Shown here: positions 8,681 through 17,953 of the stretch, one piece after another
How the letters are laid out: each line of letters starts with the position of its first letter
How positions within the stretch are numbered: the first letter of the stretch is position 1
NCBI GenBank assembly: GCA_934148845.1
Contig: CAKPDH010000004.1
Span: 108,420-172,419 of the forward strand
DNA from: an uncultured Bacilli bacterium
Lineage (GTDB): Bacteria > Bacillota_I > Bacilli_A > RF39 > UBA660
Direction: 5' to 3'
Length of the DNA stretch: 64,000 bases
The notes under the pieces: model-generated
The model's input: only the letters and a program-made list of their open reading frames with translations
The model's database searches: none
Told to the model about the DNA's origin: nothing
Made by a program: the position numbers and the translations under genes

Positions 8681-9372
8681 ATAAGGGGATTATAAGTAAG
8701 ATATATAGAACTAAAGATATAGATGAAATAAATGCTAATATAAAATTACTTGGAAGTAATTCAAAAATTAAATTTGATGCAATAACTTTTCTAAACATTA
8801 GGGCTATTAGTACAGTATTTATCTTAATACTATTAATAATATTTACTAAACAATATTATATAATACCTTTTATTCTAATAATATATTATAATTTATTTTA
8901 TTATATTTTAATTACTAGCCAAATTAATAAAAGAATAAAAAAATTAGATTTAGAAGCTCTTATGTTTTTTGAAATATTAGCGCTTACACTAGAATCTGGT
9001 AGAAATTTAGAAAATTCACTTGAAGTAACTTGTAATAACGTTAATAGTGAGCTTTCGAATGAGTTTAAAAAAAGTTTAACTGAGGTTAAATTTGGGAAAT
9101 CACTTATAGAAGCACTTGAAGATTTAAAACTTAGAATTCCATCAGAAACAATTAATAATATAATTTTAAATATAACTCAAACTAGTGTATTTGGAAATAG
9201 TATTATTTTGACTATGAATAATCAAGTAGATTACTTAAGGGAAAAACAAATTTTAGAAGTTAAATCTGAAATTAATAAAATACCAAATAAAGTAAGTATT
9301 GTATCGGTTATATTTATTGTACCTCTTATATTACTTATAATACTTGGACCATTTATAATTGATTTACTATAA
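8677..9372 (+). CDS. TadC-like inner membrane protein
   Basis: 231 residues with helices at about 43-88 and at the C-terminus, and one T2SSF repeat between them (EALMFFEILALTLESGRNLE, then FGKSLIEALEDL). TadB and TadC form the membrane platform of the Flp pilus. The start overlaps the tadB stop. No prepilin peptidase and no major Flp pilin are found in this cluster, so they must lie elsewhere or be absent. Confidence 0.85.
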   Translation: MNKGIISKIYRTKDIDEINANIKLLGSNSKIKFDAITFLNIRAISTVFILILLIIFTKQYYIIPFILIIYYNLFYYILITSQINKRIKKLDLEALMFFEILALTLESGRNLENSLEVTCNNVNSELSNEFKKSLTEVKFGKSLIEALEDLKLRIPSETINNIILNITQTSVFGNSIILTMNNQVDYLREKQILEVKSEINKIPNKVSIVSVIFIVPLILLIILGPFIIDLL

Positions 9373-9384
9373 AGGAGAGAAAAT

Positions 9385-10707
9385 ATGAAATATTATATGG
9401 CTGGAATTAAAGGGGCTGGCATGAGTGCTTTAGCACTTCTTCTTTCTGATCTTGGATATTCTATTGTTGGATATGATGATGCTAAAGAACATAGATTTAC
9501 TGAGGATAGATTATTAGAACGTGGAATTAAAATATATAGTGAAGCTAATGATGAATTAGATCAAGATACTATTGTTATTTATTCTCCAGCTTTAAAGAAG
9601 GATACACATCCTGAATTAATAAAGGCTACTAATATGGGAATAAAAATATATGAGTATCAAGAAATGCTTGGAAAGTTAAGTAAGATGTTTGAAACTATAT
9701 GTATATCAGGTTGTCATGGTAAGACTACTACAACATCTATGATAAGTCATATATTTTCAAATATTACAGGTTGTAATTATATAATAGGTGACGGTAGAGG
9801 TCATGGCGATAAGAGTTCAAATAAATTAATACTAGAATCTTGTGAATATAGAAGACATTTCTTAGCGTATGATCCTGAATATGTAATAATAACCAATATA
9901 GAAATGGATCATACTGATTATTATAAAAGCATGGATGATATGATTTTAGCATATGAAGAATTTGCAAATAAAGCTGGTAAAATGGTTATAGCTTGTGGAG
10001 ATGATCCTTATACTCATTTACTTACTGTAAATCCACAAATATACTATTATGGATTAAAAGAAGATAATGATATAAGAGCTACATCAGTTGAATATAGAAA
10101 TGATGGAACAAGCTTTGATGTACTTGTAGAAGATGAATATTATGGACACTTTGATCTTCCACTATATGGCAAGCATATGTTATTAAACGCACTTGCAGCT
10201 ATAGCTGTTTGTCATTATGAAAGACTAGAATCAAGAGAAGTTTCTAAGATTTTAAAGACATTTAAGGGTGCTGAGAGAAGATTTAAAGAGGAAAAAATAG
10301 GGGATAATATAATAATAGATGATTATGCTCATCATCCAACAGAAGTAAAAGTAACAATAAAGGCTGCAAGACAAAAATACCCAGATAAAAAGATAATTGC
10401 TATATTTAAAGCTCATACTTTTTCAAGAGTACAAGAATTTGCGCAGGAATTTGCAGATGCATTAAACCTTGCTGATAAAGCATATGTTATGGATATTAAT
10501 TATGATAGGGAAGACCCAAATGATTATAAAGGTATTAATGCATATACAATAATTGATAAATTAAATAATGGTGATTATATTGAACAAGGCATGGAAGATA
10601 AGCTACTTGAATATAATAATTCAGTAATATTATTTATGAGTAGTAAAGAAATATATTTGTTAGAAGATAAATACAAAGAAGCATTAAGAAAAAAGATAGA
10701 AGAGTAG
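9385..10707 (+). CDS. murC: UDP-N-acetylmuramate--L-alanine ligase (MurC type)
   Basis: 440 residues, the MurC length. GIKGAGMSALA at 8-18 is the UDP-binding start of MurC. The ATP motif is SGCHGKTTTT (near 111-120, where most MurC have GTHGKTTTT). NIEMDHTDYY and DDYAHHP (about 310) complete the Mur ligase pattern. It joins L-Ala to UDP-MurNAc in the cytoplasm. GGAGAG precedes ATG 9385. The presence of this gene argues for a walled cell. Confidence 0.92.
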   Translation: MKYYMAGIKGAGMSALALLLSDLGYSIVGYDDAKEHRFTEDRLLERGIKIYSEANDELDQDTIVIYSPALKKDTHPELIKATNMGIKIYEYQEMLGKLSKMFETICISGCHGKTTTTSMISHIFSNITGCNYIIGDGRGHGDKSSNKLILESCEYRRHFLAYDPEYVIITNIEMDHTDYYKSMDDMILAYEEFANKAGKMVIACGDDPYTHLLTVNPQIYYYGLKEDNDIRATSVEYRNDGTSFDVLVEDEYYGHFDLPLYGKHMLLNALAAIAVCHYERLESREVSKILKTFKGAERRFKEEKIGDNIIIDDYAHHPTEVKVTIKAARQKYPDKKIIAIFKAHTFSRVQEFAQEFADALNLADKAYVMDINYDREDPNDYKGINAYTIIDKLNNGDYIEQGMEDKLLEYNNSVILFMSSKEIYLLEDKYKEALRKKIEE

Positions 10708-10714
10708 GTAATGT

Positions 10715-11992
10715 ATGAAAAAAAAGAAGTTAGGTTTTAGATTGTTTATACTGAGTGCTTTGTTTATACCAGCACTTCAAGTATTATTTATAGTAGGATA
10801 TAATTCAGATTATTTAATTAGATTTCCATTTTTTATAGCTATTTTAGTATTAATGATAATATTATTTATACTTATGTTTACAGGGCTTAGAATATATGTT
10901 AAAAATAAAGATCTTGATAAAAGAAGATTAAAAAAGTTTCCAAAAGCATTATTAATTATATTTTTTACTATATATATTCTAGGATGTACTGCTTTTGTTG
11001 GATTACTTTATGGTCCTAGAAAGAATTTTAAAGAGTGGCTTATAACAACTGCTATGAAAACTATGAATCATCAATACTACTGTAAATGGTTTTATAGTAA
11101 AGAAGATATAGAAGAAGTATTAAATAGTAATTATATAATAGAAAGTGGAGATTCTACTGATGCATCTTTAATTAATCATAATTCATCAGATACATATACA
11201 TTTGAAAATGAATATGAAGAAGCAGTATTAAAACGTAGTAAAGATACTAAATATAAAATAATAGAGCTTGATGTTAATGGATGTAAAGGATATTTAGCTG
11301 TAATATATGATGCATCTAAAGTTAAACTTGCAGTTACTAAATATTTAGGAAGATACGGACAAGATGTTACAAAAATGGCTGAGGAAAATAATGCTATACT
11401 TGCTATAAATGGTGGTGGATTCTATGACCCAGGAAATAGTAGTACAGGTGGTACTCCTAATGGAATAACTATAGCTGATGGTAAAATAGTTACTAAAGGA
11501 GAATATGGAATGCAAACTCTATCAGGTGGTATAATAGGATTTAATAATGATAATGTACTTATGCTATTAAAGAATAAATCAGCAGAAGATGCTATAAACA
11601 TGGGAATAAGAGATGCAGTTACTTGGGGACCATTTTTGATTGTAAACGGAAAAGCTTCATTTATAAAAGGAAATGGTGGCTGGGGATATGCAGCTCGTAC
11701 AGCAATAGGCCAAAGACAAGATGGAATTGTATTGCTTCTAACAATAGATAGTGATAAGTTTAGAAGAAAAGGTGCCGATATGATAGATCTTACTGAAATA
11801 ATGCAAAGATATGGTGCGTATAATGCAGCTAATCTAGATGGAGGTACTTCAACAGTAATGGTTTTACCTAAGGATAAAGCTAATGCTTATAAAACCTGTA
11901 CTGATAATTATTGTTATATAAATCAACCAATAGATGGTGAACTTAAACCTCGTACAAGAAGTATATCGGATGCATGGATTGTATTAGAATAG
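10715..11992 (+). CDS. Membrane-anchored phosphodiester glycosidase (NAGPA domain)
   Basis: 425 residues. Three hydrophobic helices occupy about 5-110; the C-terminal 250 residues form a NAGPA-type domain with NGGGFYDPG, the TPNGITIADGKIV strand, GPFLIVNGKA, ARTAIGQRQDG and the NLDGGTSTVM motif. Such domains remove N-acetylglucosamine from phosphodiesters, and in Firmicutes related proteins act on wall teichoic acid or exopolysaccharide. The catalytic part should face outside. It follows murC by seven bases and fits an envelope operon. Confidence 0.88.
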   Translation: MKKKKLGFRLFILSALFIPALQVLFIVGYNSDYLIRFPFFIAILVLMIILFILMFTGLRIYVKNKDLDKRRLKKFPKALLIIFFTIYILGCTAFVGLLYGPRKNFKEWLITTAMKTMNHQYYCKWFYSKEDIEEVLNSNYIIESGDSTDASLINHNSSDTYTFENEYEEAVLKRSKDTKYKIIELDVNGCKGYLAVIYDASKVKLAVTKYLGRYGQDVTKMAEENNAILAINGGGFYDPGNSSTGGTPNGITIADGKIVTKGEYGMQTLSGGIIGFNNDNVLMLLKNKSAEDAINMGIRDAVTWGPFLIVNGKASFIKGNGGWGYAARTAIGQRQDGIVLLLTIDSDKFRRKGADMIDLTEIMQRYGAYNAANLDGGTSTVMVLPKDKANAYKTCTDNYCYINQPIDGELKPRTRSISDAWIVLE

Positions 11993-12011
11993 ATTTTCTA
12001 TTCTTTTTCTT
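11986..12011 (+). terminator. Intrinsic terminator
   Basis: AGAATAG (11986-11992) pairs with CTATTCT (11998-12004), then TTTTCTTT. The stem contains the stop codon of the NAGPA gene. Confidence 0.75.
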
Positions 12012-12038
12012 TACAATTAAATATATCTGTGTTACCAT
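12010..12038 (+). promoter_or_regulatory. Promoter for the gene at 12057
   Basis: TTTACA at 12010-12015 and TACCAT at 12033-12038 with a 17-base spacer, starting right at the end of the terminator. Confidence 0.45.
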
Positions 12039-12056
12039 TAGTTTAGTGAGGTATAT

Positions 12057-12890
12057 ATGATAAAAAGCATTACAGATAACATTAGAAATAAACTATATAA
12101 AGATAAAAATCCATTATTAGTATTATCAAGACTTGATAATATACCAATAAACAAACGTGAAGATTATGTTAGATTAATAATTCTTGATTATTTGGTATTT
12201 AACTTTGATGAAAGATTAACACTTAATATACCATATGATGATTTAATTAAAATAAATGTAGATAGAATAGTTCTAAATTCAATTAAAAGCAATTATGAAG
12301 AATTAGCTTCTATGATAATGGATGCAATACCAATAAGTCAAATGAATTTAATAACAAAAAGCTATATATATGAAAACTTTTTAAATTATAAAGTTATATT
12401 AGATAAGTTAAAAGAAACATCTTCATATTACTTATTAGATGCTATATCATATTGGATTGAATGTGATCTTAATTGTTTTATTGAATATTATATGGATTTT
12501 AAAAATAAAACAAATGAAAAAATATTAGAAGAAGAAAGCGCTACTATTGATATATTTTGCTTAAAATTAAATAGTGAATATAAAATAAATAGTAGTAAAT
12601 ATAATTTAATTATATTAGAATTAGTAAAAGATTCTTATAAATGGTTATTTTATAAGAAAAATAATGTAGATTATCTAAGTAAAGATGAAGAATTAATGTA
12701 TAAATTTATTAAATTTTCAGATATAGATATGTTACTTAAAAGTACTGTAGGTAATTATGAATTAATAAAATCTTTACTATATATATATTTAAATTATCAC
12801 ACAAATGAGAATATATATGATGTAGATGAATTTTATAATAATAATACATCAGATGCTATAAAAAAGAAGCTAGAAAAAAGAGAAAATTAA
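12057..12890 (+). CDS. Hypothetical protein
   Basis: 277 residues, soluble, helical in look, with no motif I recognise. It is rich in Lys, Asn, Ile and Tyr like the rest of the genome. GAGGTATAT precedes ATG 12057. It is transcribed toward rnhC, and the two stop codons overlap by four bases inside a shared terminator. It has its own promoter and seems to be a single-gene unit. Confidence 0.75.
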   Translation: MIKSITDNIRNKLYKDKNPLLVLSRLDNIPINKREDYVRLIILDYLVFNFDERLTLNIPYDDLIKINVDRIVLNSIKSNYEELASMIMDAIPISQMNLITKSYIYENFLNYKVILDKLKETSSYYLLDAISYWIECDLNCFIEYYMDFKNKTNEKILEEESATIDIFCLKLNSEYKINSSKYNLIILELVKDSYKWLFYKKNNVDYLSKDEELMYKFIKFSDIDMLLKSTVGNYELIKSLLYIYLNYHTNENIYDVDEFYNNNTSDAIKKKLEKREN

Positions 12891-12899
12891 TTCTCTTTT
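12876..12899. terminator. Bidirectional terminator between convergent genes
   Basis: AAAAGAGAA (12876-12884), loop AATTAA, TTCTCTTTT (12891-12899): a perfect 9-bp stem flanked by T-rich DNA on both strands. It lies across the overlapping stops of the hypothetical gene and rnhC. Confidence 0.8.
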
Positions 12900-13834
12900 A
12901 TTTTGTCTATATTTTTAAAATTCATTTTAACCAATTCATTTAGTTTATCAAATCCATACTTATTTACAATTTCTTTAGCATATTTATTAACTATATCTCC
13001 AGCACCCATGGGAATATCCATATTAACACTTTTTTTAAGCTTATTAAACTCATTAATAAATATATATCTACTAATTAAAGATGCACAGGCAACAGATAAA
13101 TGTTTATCTTCACCCTTAGTTAGAAATGTAATATCTCTTACAACATTTGTACTATCTTTTAAATAATTAAAATATGTATTTGGACGTGCAAACTGATCAA
13201 CTATAATATAATCATAATTATTGACTTCTTTTTTTATTTTTCCTAGTACTTTATTATGAAGTATTGCTTTTATTTTATTCATATTTAAATCTTTAGAATA
13301 ATAATCATTATATTCTTTATTTGATAATATAATAGATTCATATTTAATCTTTTTTATAAATTTTGGAACTACTTCAAGAATTTGTGTATCAGTTAGTTTT
13401 TTTGAATCCTTCACACCAATACTTTCTAAAAAATCAATATCTTCTTTTTTTACAAATGTACTTGTAACAACAATTGGACCAAAGAAATCACCTGTTCCAA
13501 CTTCATCTGAACCAATACTTGATGAATAATAAATGTTTGGATTAATAAATTCTAATTTATCCTTTTTATCTTTTTTAGTATCGCTTTTTTTTACATTAAC
13601 AAGTCCGCTATTTATTTTTTCAGTAGTAATCCAAAAATCACTAGCTAAATCAGCATCTGCTCCTTGAAATACAACTTTACCAGATTCATATAAGGTAATA
13701 ACGGTATCTCCATCCTTAGCTTGCCATTTAGCATACTGTGGAGTTTTTTCTCTTCTACACCAAAGTAATTCTTCACTCATCATATCAGCAGTTTTTTCTG
13801 ATACCTTAAACGAAATAACTTTATTTTTTTCCAT
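12887..13834 (-). CDS. rnhC: Ribonuclease HIII
   Basis: 315 residues. The catalytic start GSDEVGTGDFFGP (about 108-120) is the type-2 RNase H motif with Asp and Glu; later GVKDSKKLTD, DQFARP and the DKHLSVACASLISR segment supply the other acidic and basic residues. The N-terminal 90 residues form the TBP-like domain that separates RNase HIII from HII. It removes RNA from RNA/DNA hybrids. It is convergent with the upstream gene and divergent from cvpA. Confidence 0.95.
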   Translation of the reverse strand: MEKNKVISFKVSEKTADMMSEELLWCRREKTPQYAKWQAKDGDTVITLYESGKVVFQGADADLASDFWITTEKINSGLVNVKKSDTKKDKKDKLEFINPNIYYSSSIGSDEVGTGDFFGPIVVTSTFVKKEDIDFLESIGVKDSKKLTDTQILEVVPKFIKKIKYESIILSNKEYNDYYSKDLNMNKIKAILHNKVLGKIKKEVNNYDYIIVDQFARPNTYFNYLKDSTNVVRDITFLTKGEDKHLSVACASLISRYIFINEFNKLKKSVNMDIPMGAGDIVNKYAKEIVNKYGFDKLNELVKMNFKNIDKIKEN

Positions 13835-13903
13835 ATAATCAACTCCTTTAAAAATTATATCATAAAAAAGAATAAATTACTTTCTTTTTACACAAAATTA
13901 TAA

Positions 13904-13909
13904 TATAAT
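13904..13909 (+). promoter_or_regulatory. -10 element for cvpA
   Basis: TATAAT at 13904-13909, next to a second overlapping copy at 13899-13904, ahead of ATTAGGAG and ATG 13929. The -35 box is not clear. Confidence 0.35.
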
Positions 13910-13928
13910 TTAATTAGGAGATGATTAT

Positions 13929-14615
13929 ATGATAGTTGATATAGCTATACTTATATTTTTAGCATTCGGCGCTTTATTAGGATTTAAGAGAGGATTTACA
14001 AGACAACTTGTATGTTTAATAGGAATATTTGCTATATTAGTACTTTCTTATATATTAAAAAATCCTATAAGTGTTATATTATATAATAATTTACCATTTT
14101 TTAATTTAGGTGGAGTATTTAAAGATACAACTGTAATTAATATATTAATATATGAAGCACTCGCATTTTTAATAGTATTTTTTATTCTAACTGTTATATT
14201 TAAAATATTACTTACTATTACAAAAATATTTGAAAAAATACTTACATTTACTATTATACTTGGTATACCATCAAAAATATTAGGTGCACTTCTTGGAATT
14301 GTACAAAATATAATATATGCATTTATAGTATTATATATTTTACATTTACCAACTTTCAATATAGGAATAGTAAATGATTCTAAAGTCGGAAATGAAATTT
14401 TAAATAATACACCAATACTTACAACAGTATGTAATAAAACATTAAATGTATTTAATAAAATAGTAGAGTTAAGTAAAGAATATGAAAACACTAATAATAT
14501 GAAACAGTTTAATCAAGAAGCTCTTGATATAATGATTGAAAACAATGTAATAACTAGGGAAAATGCTCAAAAGCTAATTGATAAAGGTAAAATTAAAGAC
14601 GTAGTTGTAAAATAA
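13929..14615 (+). CDS. CvpA family membrane protein
   Basis: 228 residues. The start VDIAILIFLAFGALLGFKRG with an FTRQLV helix is the CvpA signature, and there are four membrane helices within the first 140 residues, followed by a charged C-terminal region. CvpA-like proteins are needed for colicin V production in E. coli and appear in envelope stress in other bacteria; the exact role is unknown. AGGAG precedes the ATG at good spacing. Divergent from rnhC. Confidence 0.85.
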   Translation: MIVDIAILIFLAFGALLGFKRGFTRQLVCLIGIFAILVLSYILKNPISVILYNNLPFFNLGGVFKDTTVINILIYEALAFLIVFFILTVIFKILLTITKIFEKILTFTIILGIPSKILGALLGIVQNIIYAFIVLYILHLPTFNIGIVNDSKVGNEILNNTPILTTVCNKTLNVFNKIVELSKEYENTNNMKQFNQEALDIMIENNVITRENAQKLIDKGKIKDVVVK

Positions 14616-14745
14616 TTGTAAGCTACTTTACATTATTTAAGTAAAAAAATTAATATTTATTCTAAAACACTTTAAATTGTATATTTGTTTATGATAGAAT
14701 AGGTATGTAGTAGAGGGTAATCCCTGTAATAAATGGAGTGATATT

Positions 14746-15456
14746 ATGAATACAATATATACAATGTATAATTTAATATTTTCAGATATGTATTTATATG
14801 TATGTATTATAATTGGTTTAGTCATTCTTACAACAATCTTATTAATAGTTATTTCAAATCAAAAGAAAAGAAAAAAAATAAAAGATGATTTTATAGAAGC
14901 AGAAAAAGTAGAAAATGAACTTGATTCTATAGAAAATGAACCAAAGTCTAATAAATTAGAAGAACTAATTCAAAAAATGCAAGAAGATATTAATGTTAAA
15001 CCAGAAGATGTTGTAAAAAAATTTGAAGAAGAACAAGAACAAAAAGCAATTATAAGTTATCAGGAACTAGTTGATAGTGTTAAAAGTGGAAAGATAGAAG
15101 TAGTGGATGATGATACGGGTGATACTAACTTTGTTGAAAGTTTAAGTGCTTCGCCTGTTGAAGAACCTATTATGGCTGCATGTGAAGAGTCAAAAGTAAC
15201 ACCTGAAATGTTAAAAGAAGTAATAGAAAATATAAGTGAGAATTCAGTTAAAGAAGAGCCAAAGAGATTTAAGCAAAGTGAATTTATTTCTCCGGTATAT
15301 GGAATTATGGATAATAAATTAGAATATCCTAAGATTGCTAAAAATAATAGTACTCTTGATATAATGAATACTAAGGATTACAATGAACTTACAGAAGAAA
15401 TAAAAAAACAAGAAGAATTTTTACAGGCTTTAAAAGAATTTAGAAATAATTTATAA
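14746..15456 (+). CDS. Membrane-anchored acidic protein of unknown function
   Basis: 236 residues. One membrane helix (about 15-38), a basic stop-transfer stretch KKRKKIK, then about 190 residues very rich in Glu, Asp and Lys with long helical and coiled-coil stretches. The C-terminal 25 residues (YNELTEEIKKQEEFLQALKE) are again coiled coil. The topology is N-terminus out, acidic tail in the cytoplasm. No family recognised; a scaffold role would be a guess. TGGAG precedes ATG 14746. Confidence 0.75.
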   Translation: MNTIYTMYNLIFSDMYLYVCIIIGLVILTTILLIVISNQKKRKKIKDDFIEAEKVENELDSIENEPKSNKLEELIQKMQEDINVKPEDVVKKFEEEQEQKAIISYQELVDSVKSGKIEVVDDDTGDTNFVESLSASPVEEPIMAACEESKVTPEMLKEVIENISENSVKEEPKRFKQSEFISPVYGIMDNKLEYPKIAKNNSTLDIMNTKDYNELTEEIKKQEEFLQALKEFRNNL

Positions 15457-15484
15457 AATATAGAGTTTAATTCTATATTTTTTA
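15456..15484 (+). terminator. Intrinsic terminator
   Basis: AAATATAGA (15456-15464), loop GTTTAAT, TCTATATTT (15472-15480), then Ts. A perfect 9-bp stem that begins at the stop codon. Confidence 0.7.
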
Positions 15485-15550
15485 TATAATATAAAAATTT
15501 TAATTTACATTTTAAATTGTGTTAAATTTATATAAGATTGGAGAAAAATA

Positions 15551-16008
15551 ATGGAGTATTTAGACTTATATGATAAAAATAAAAAATTAACAGGAGAAAA
15601 AGTGGTTAGAGGCAAATGTAACCTCAAGTACCAAAAAATAATTATATAAATACCGTCCTTATTTTTATACAAAATAGTCAAGATAAATTTTTGTTTTAAA
15701 TGACATCTAATGGAACATGAAATGAAATAGCGACTACTGGTGGACATGTTAAATTAGGGTAAACAAGCTATGAAGCAATATTATCTGAAGCAAGTGAAGA
15801 ATTAGGAATAAATATTTCTAATGATAACGTAAAAAAGGTAGATTCTTATATATTTGGATTTGCTTTTATAGATGTATATTATTTAAAAAAAGACATAGAA
15901 ATAAATGATTTAGAATTACAATATGAAGAAGTTGAATAAACAGAATGGCTTAGTATTTACAAATTAAACAGGTTAATTAAAGAAAAAATTAAGAAAAAGT
16001 ACTATTAA
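15551..16008 (+). pseudogene. Decayed Nudix hydrolase gene
   Basis: ATG 15551 opens a Nudix-like start (MEYLDLYDKNKKLTGEKVVR, then a typical GRG-like turn). The frame then shifts near 15620, and the remaining protein is read as NNYINTVLIFIQNSQDKFLF, TTGGHVKLG, TSYEAILSEASEELGI and further to the stop at 16008. The Nudix box is clearly recognisable but is broken by in-frame TAA where the conserved Glu of GET should be, by TAA in FLFQ-like context, by TGA where Trp is expected, and by TAA near EVE. With at least four stops and one frameshift this is dead. It fills most of the gap between 15457 and 16242. Confidence 0.8.
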
Positions 16009-16038
16009 GGCTTTTGATAGTATATTAAAAGCCTTAAT
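16004..16038. repeat. 12-bp inverted repeat after the Nudix pseudogene
   Basis: ATTAAGGCTTTT (16004-16015) and AAAAGCCTTAAT (16027-16038) are perfect inverted copies with an 11-base loop. It includes the pseudogene stop. There is no T-run after it on the plus strand, so it is either an old terminator or a leftover of a mobile end. Confidence 0.6.
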
Positions 16039-16086
16039 AGTAATGATTAAAACTATTGAGAATTATTTAATTCGTTATTGTAAAAA

Positions 16087-16206
16087 GCATACAGATATAA
16101 TTTAGCTTGGAACTATAGTAATGAGTATAAAGTAAATGCATTTCTAACTTATGAAGGTATAATGTATTCTGCAATGTTGTATGATGCCAGTATGACTCTT
16201 GTCTAG
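16087..16206 (+). pseudogene. Gene remnant, about 39 codons, origin unknown
   Basis: An open frame from 16087 to TAG 16204-16206 reads AYRYNLAWNYSNEYKV, NAFLTYEGIMYSAMLYDAS and MTLV. It has Trp and a protein-like composition but no start codon or ribosome site and a stop just upstream. It looks like a gene fragment stranded between the Nudix pseudogene and the DUF6512 gene. Confidence 0.35.
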
Positions 16207-16218
16207 TAATAGAAAAAG

Positions 16219-16241
16219 AAAACTCCAAAGATTGAAGTTTT
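16219..16241 (-). terminator. Weak terminator for the DUF6512 gene
   Basis: AAAACT (16219-16224) and AGTTTT (16236-16241) form a short stem; on the minus strand a T-rich run (CTTTTTCT) follows it. A T-run also follows on the plus strand. Confidence 0.4.
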
Positions 16242-16242
16242 T

Positions 16243-16779
16243 TTAAACATTAAAATTATTTATTCCATATTTTTCTTCCATTGGATCAAAAAACAACTCA
16301 CATTTTATTGGTTTATATGTCAAATAAGCAAGTATAATATAACTTATAATTAATAAAATAAATGAAATATTATTAAATAATTTAAAGTTTTTAGCTTTAA
16401 GAATAAAATAACTTATTATTTGTGATATTATAATAGCTATTGCCATGATACTTAAATTTAACCACATTTTAGAACCTATTTTATAATATATAGGTAAATA
16501 TAAAATTAAGAATATAGGTATTATAGTTATAGAACTTACAAATAAAGCTGTGAAAAAATTATTATATTTTATATTACATTTATTTAATATAATATAATCA
16601 ATAATTGAGTACATAACAACACTTGTAAACATTAATTTTTGATGTTCCCATATTGATTCATTTACAGGGAAAAATATAGCTGTTATACAACTAGGTATTA
16701 AGTCATATACAAAATGAAATAAAAAACATAAACCAAATATTAAAATTGAGCTTATTATTTTATCTTTTTTTAGATTCAT
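16243..16779 (-). CDS. DUF6512-like membrane protein
   Basis: 178 residues with five membrane helices. The stretch HFVYDLIPSC followed by FFPVNESIWEHQKLMF (about 45-60) is the family hallmark. The function is unknown. ATG 16779 follows GAGGTG on the minus strand; a longer in-frame start at 16809 would cross this ribosome site. It is divergent from uvsE with 80 bases between them. Confidence 0.75.
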   Translation of the reverse strand: MNLKKDKIISSILIFGLCFLFHFVYDLIPSCITAIFFPVNESIWEHQKLMFTSVVMYSIIDYIILNKCNIKYNNFFTALFVSSITIIPIFLILYLPIYYKIGSKMWLNLSIMAIAIIISQIISYFILKAKNFKLFNNISFILLIISYIILAYLTYKPIKCELFFDPMEEKYGINNFNV

Positions 16780-16859
16780 AAAATCACCTCTATATAATAA
16801 TATACTCAAAATATATAATATTATTAGAAATATATATAATAATAAATAATGGTGATATA

Positions 16860-17780
16860 ATGAAAATTAGATTAGGATATGCTTGTATACCTCTTACAAT
16901 AGGTGAAACATCGTCTCATATGTTAACTTTATCAAATTATAAAAAATTAGGTAATAATAAATTAGATAGTGTTATTAAAAATAATTTTAATTCTTTAAAT
17001 AATATATTAGATTATAATATAAAAAACAATATTATATTTTTTAGAATGACTTCATCTTTGATCCCACTTTTAACTTATCCTGATATTGATTATGATTTTT
17101 TTAATCAATATTATGATTATTATAAAAAAATAGGTGATAAAATTCTTAAAAATAAACTTAGAGTTGATATGCATTTAAGTGCTTATTGTATTTTAAATAG
17201 TGTAAACCCAAATGTAGTAAAATCTACTATAAGTGTTATTAAAAGCTATAAAAAAATGTATGATTATATGAATATTAAATCAAAACTTGTTATGCACGTT
17301 GGCAGCGCTACTAATGGAAAGAGGGAAGGTATTAAAAGATTTATTGATAATTTTAATTTATTACCTAATGAACTAAAAGAATTAATAATACTTGAAAATG
17401 ATGATAAAAGCTATAACATAAGAAACGTACTTTCAATATGTGAAAAATTAAATATTCCTATGGTTTTGGATTATCACCATTTTAAGGTAAATAAAAATAA
17501 TGAAAAAATAGAAGATTATATAAAGAGAATATTTGATACTTGGGATGGTATTCCTAAAGTACATTTTTCATCTCCAAAAGATAAGAAAAATAAAAGAGCG
17601 CATAATGATTATATAGATGTATTTGATTTTATAGATTTCATAGAAAAAGTAAAATTTATAAATAGAGATTTTGATATTATGATTGAAGCTAAGAAAAAAG
17701 ATTGTGCTATGTTTAAGCTTATTCGTGAACTTAAGTATAGAACGAATTATAAAATAGAAGGTACAGTTATTTATTTATAA
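16860..17780 (+). CDS. uvsE: UV damage endonuclease
   Basis: 306 residues, the UvdE/UvsE length. The start IRLGYACIPLTIG, then FFRMTSSLIPL, DMHLSAYCILN, MHVGSA, LILENDD, VLDYHHF and the late KVHFSS segment follow the TIM-barrel metal-site order of the family (His, Glu, Asp, His). It nicks DNA 5' to UV photoproducts and other lesions in an alternative repair route. GGTGATATA precedes ATG 16860. Confidence 0.93.
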   Translation: MKIRLGYACIPLTIGETSSHMLTLSNYKKLGNNKLDSVIKNNFNSLNNILDYNIKNNIIFFRMTSSLIPLLTYPDIDYDFFNQYYDYYKKIGDKILKNKLRVDMHLSAYCILNSVNPNVVKSTISVIKSYKKMYDYMNIKSKLVMHVGSATNGKREGIKRFIDNFNLLPNELKELIILENDDKSYNIRNVLSICEKLNIPMVLDYHHFKVNKNNEKIEDYIKRIFDTWDGIPKVHFSSPKDKKNKRAHNDYIDVFDFIDFIEKVKFINRDFDIMIEAKKKDCAMFKLIRELKYRTNYKIEGTVIYL

Positions 17781-17794
17781 TCTGTATTTTTTAA

Positions 17795-17823
17795 TTGTAA
17801 AAATTAAAAAAATCTGTTAATAT
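17795..17823 (+). promoter_or_regulatory. Promoter for dnaG-rpoD-trmK
   Basis: TTGTAA at 17795-17800 and TAATAT at 17818-17823 with a 17-base spacer, in the 173-base gap before dnaG. The rest of the gap is poly-A/T with no further signal seen. Confidence 0.5.
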
Positions 17824-17953
17824 ATAGGCTAAATATAAGATTTTTCGTTAATTTTCTTGCAAAATCTGTAATTTTTTAAAAAAAGAGATATAAAAAAAAG
17901 GAAATTATTAAAAAAAAACGTTTATTAATAATGGAAGACTTGGAAGTGATGTT

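Noticed and set aside
15719..15721. TGA read as Trp (mycoplasma code) to rescue the Nudix frame
   Set aside because: TGA ends rpoD and other genes in the window, and the frame also has TAA stops and a frameshift.
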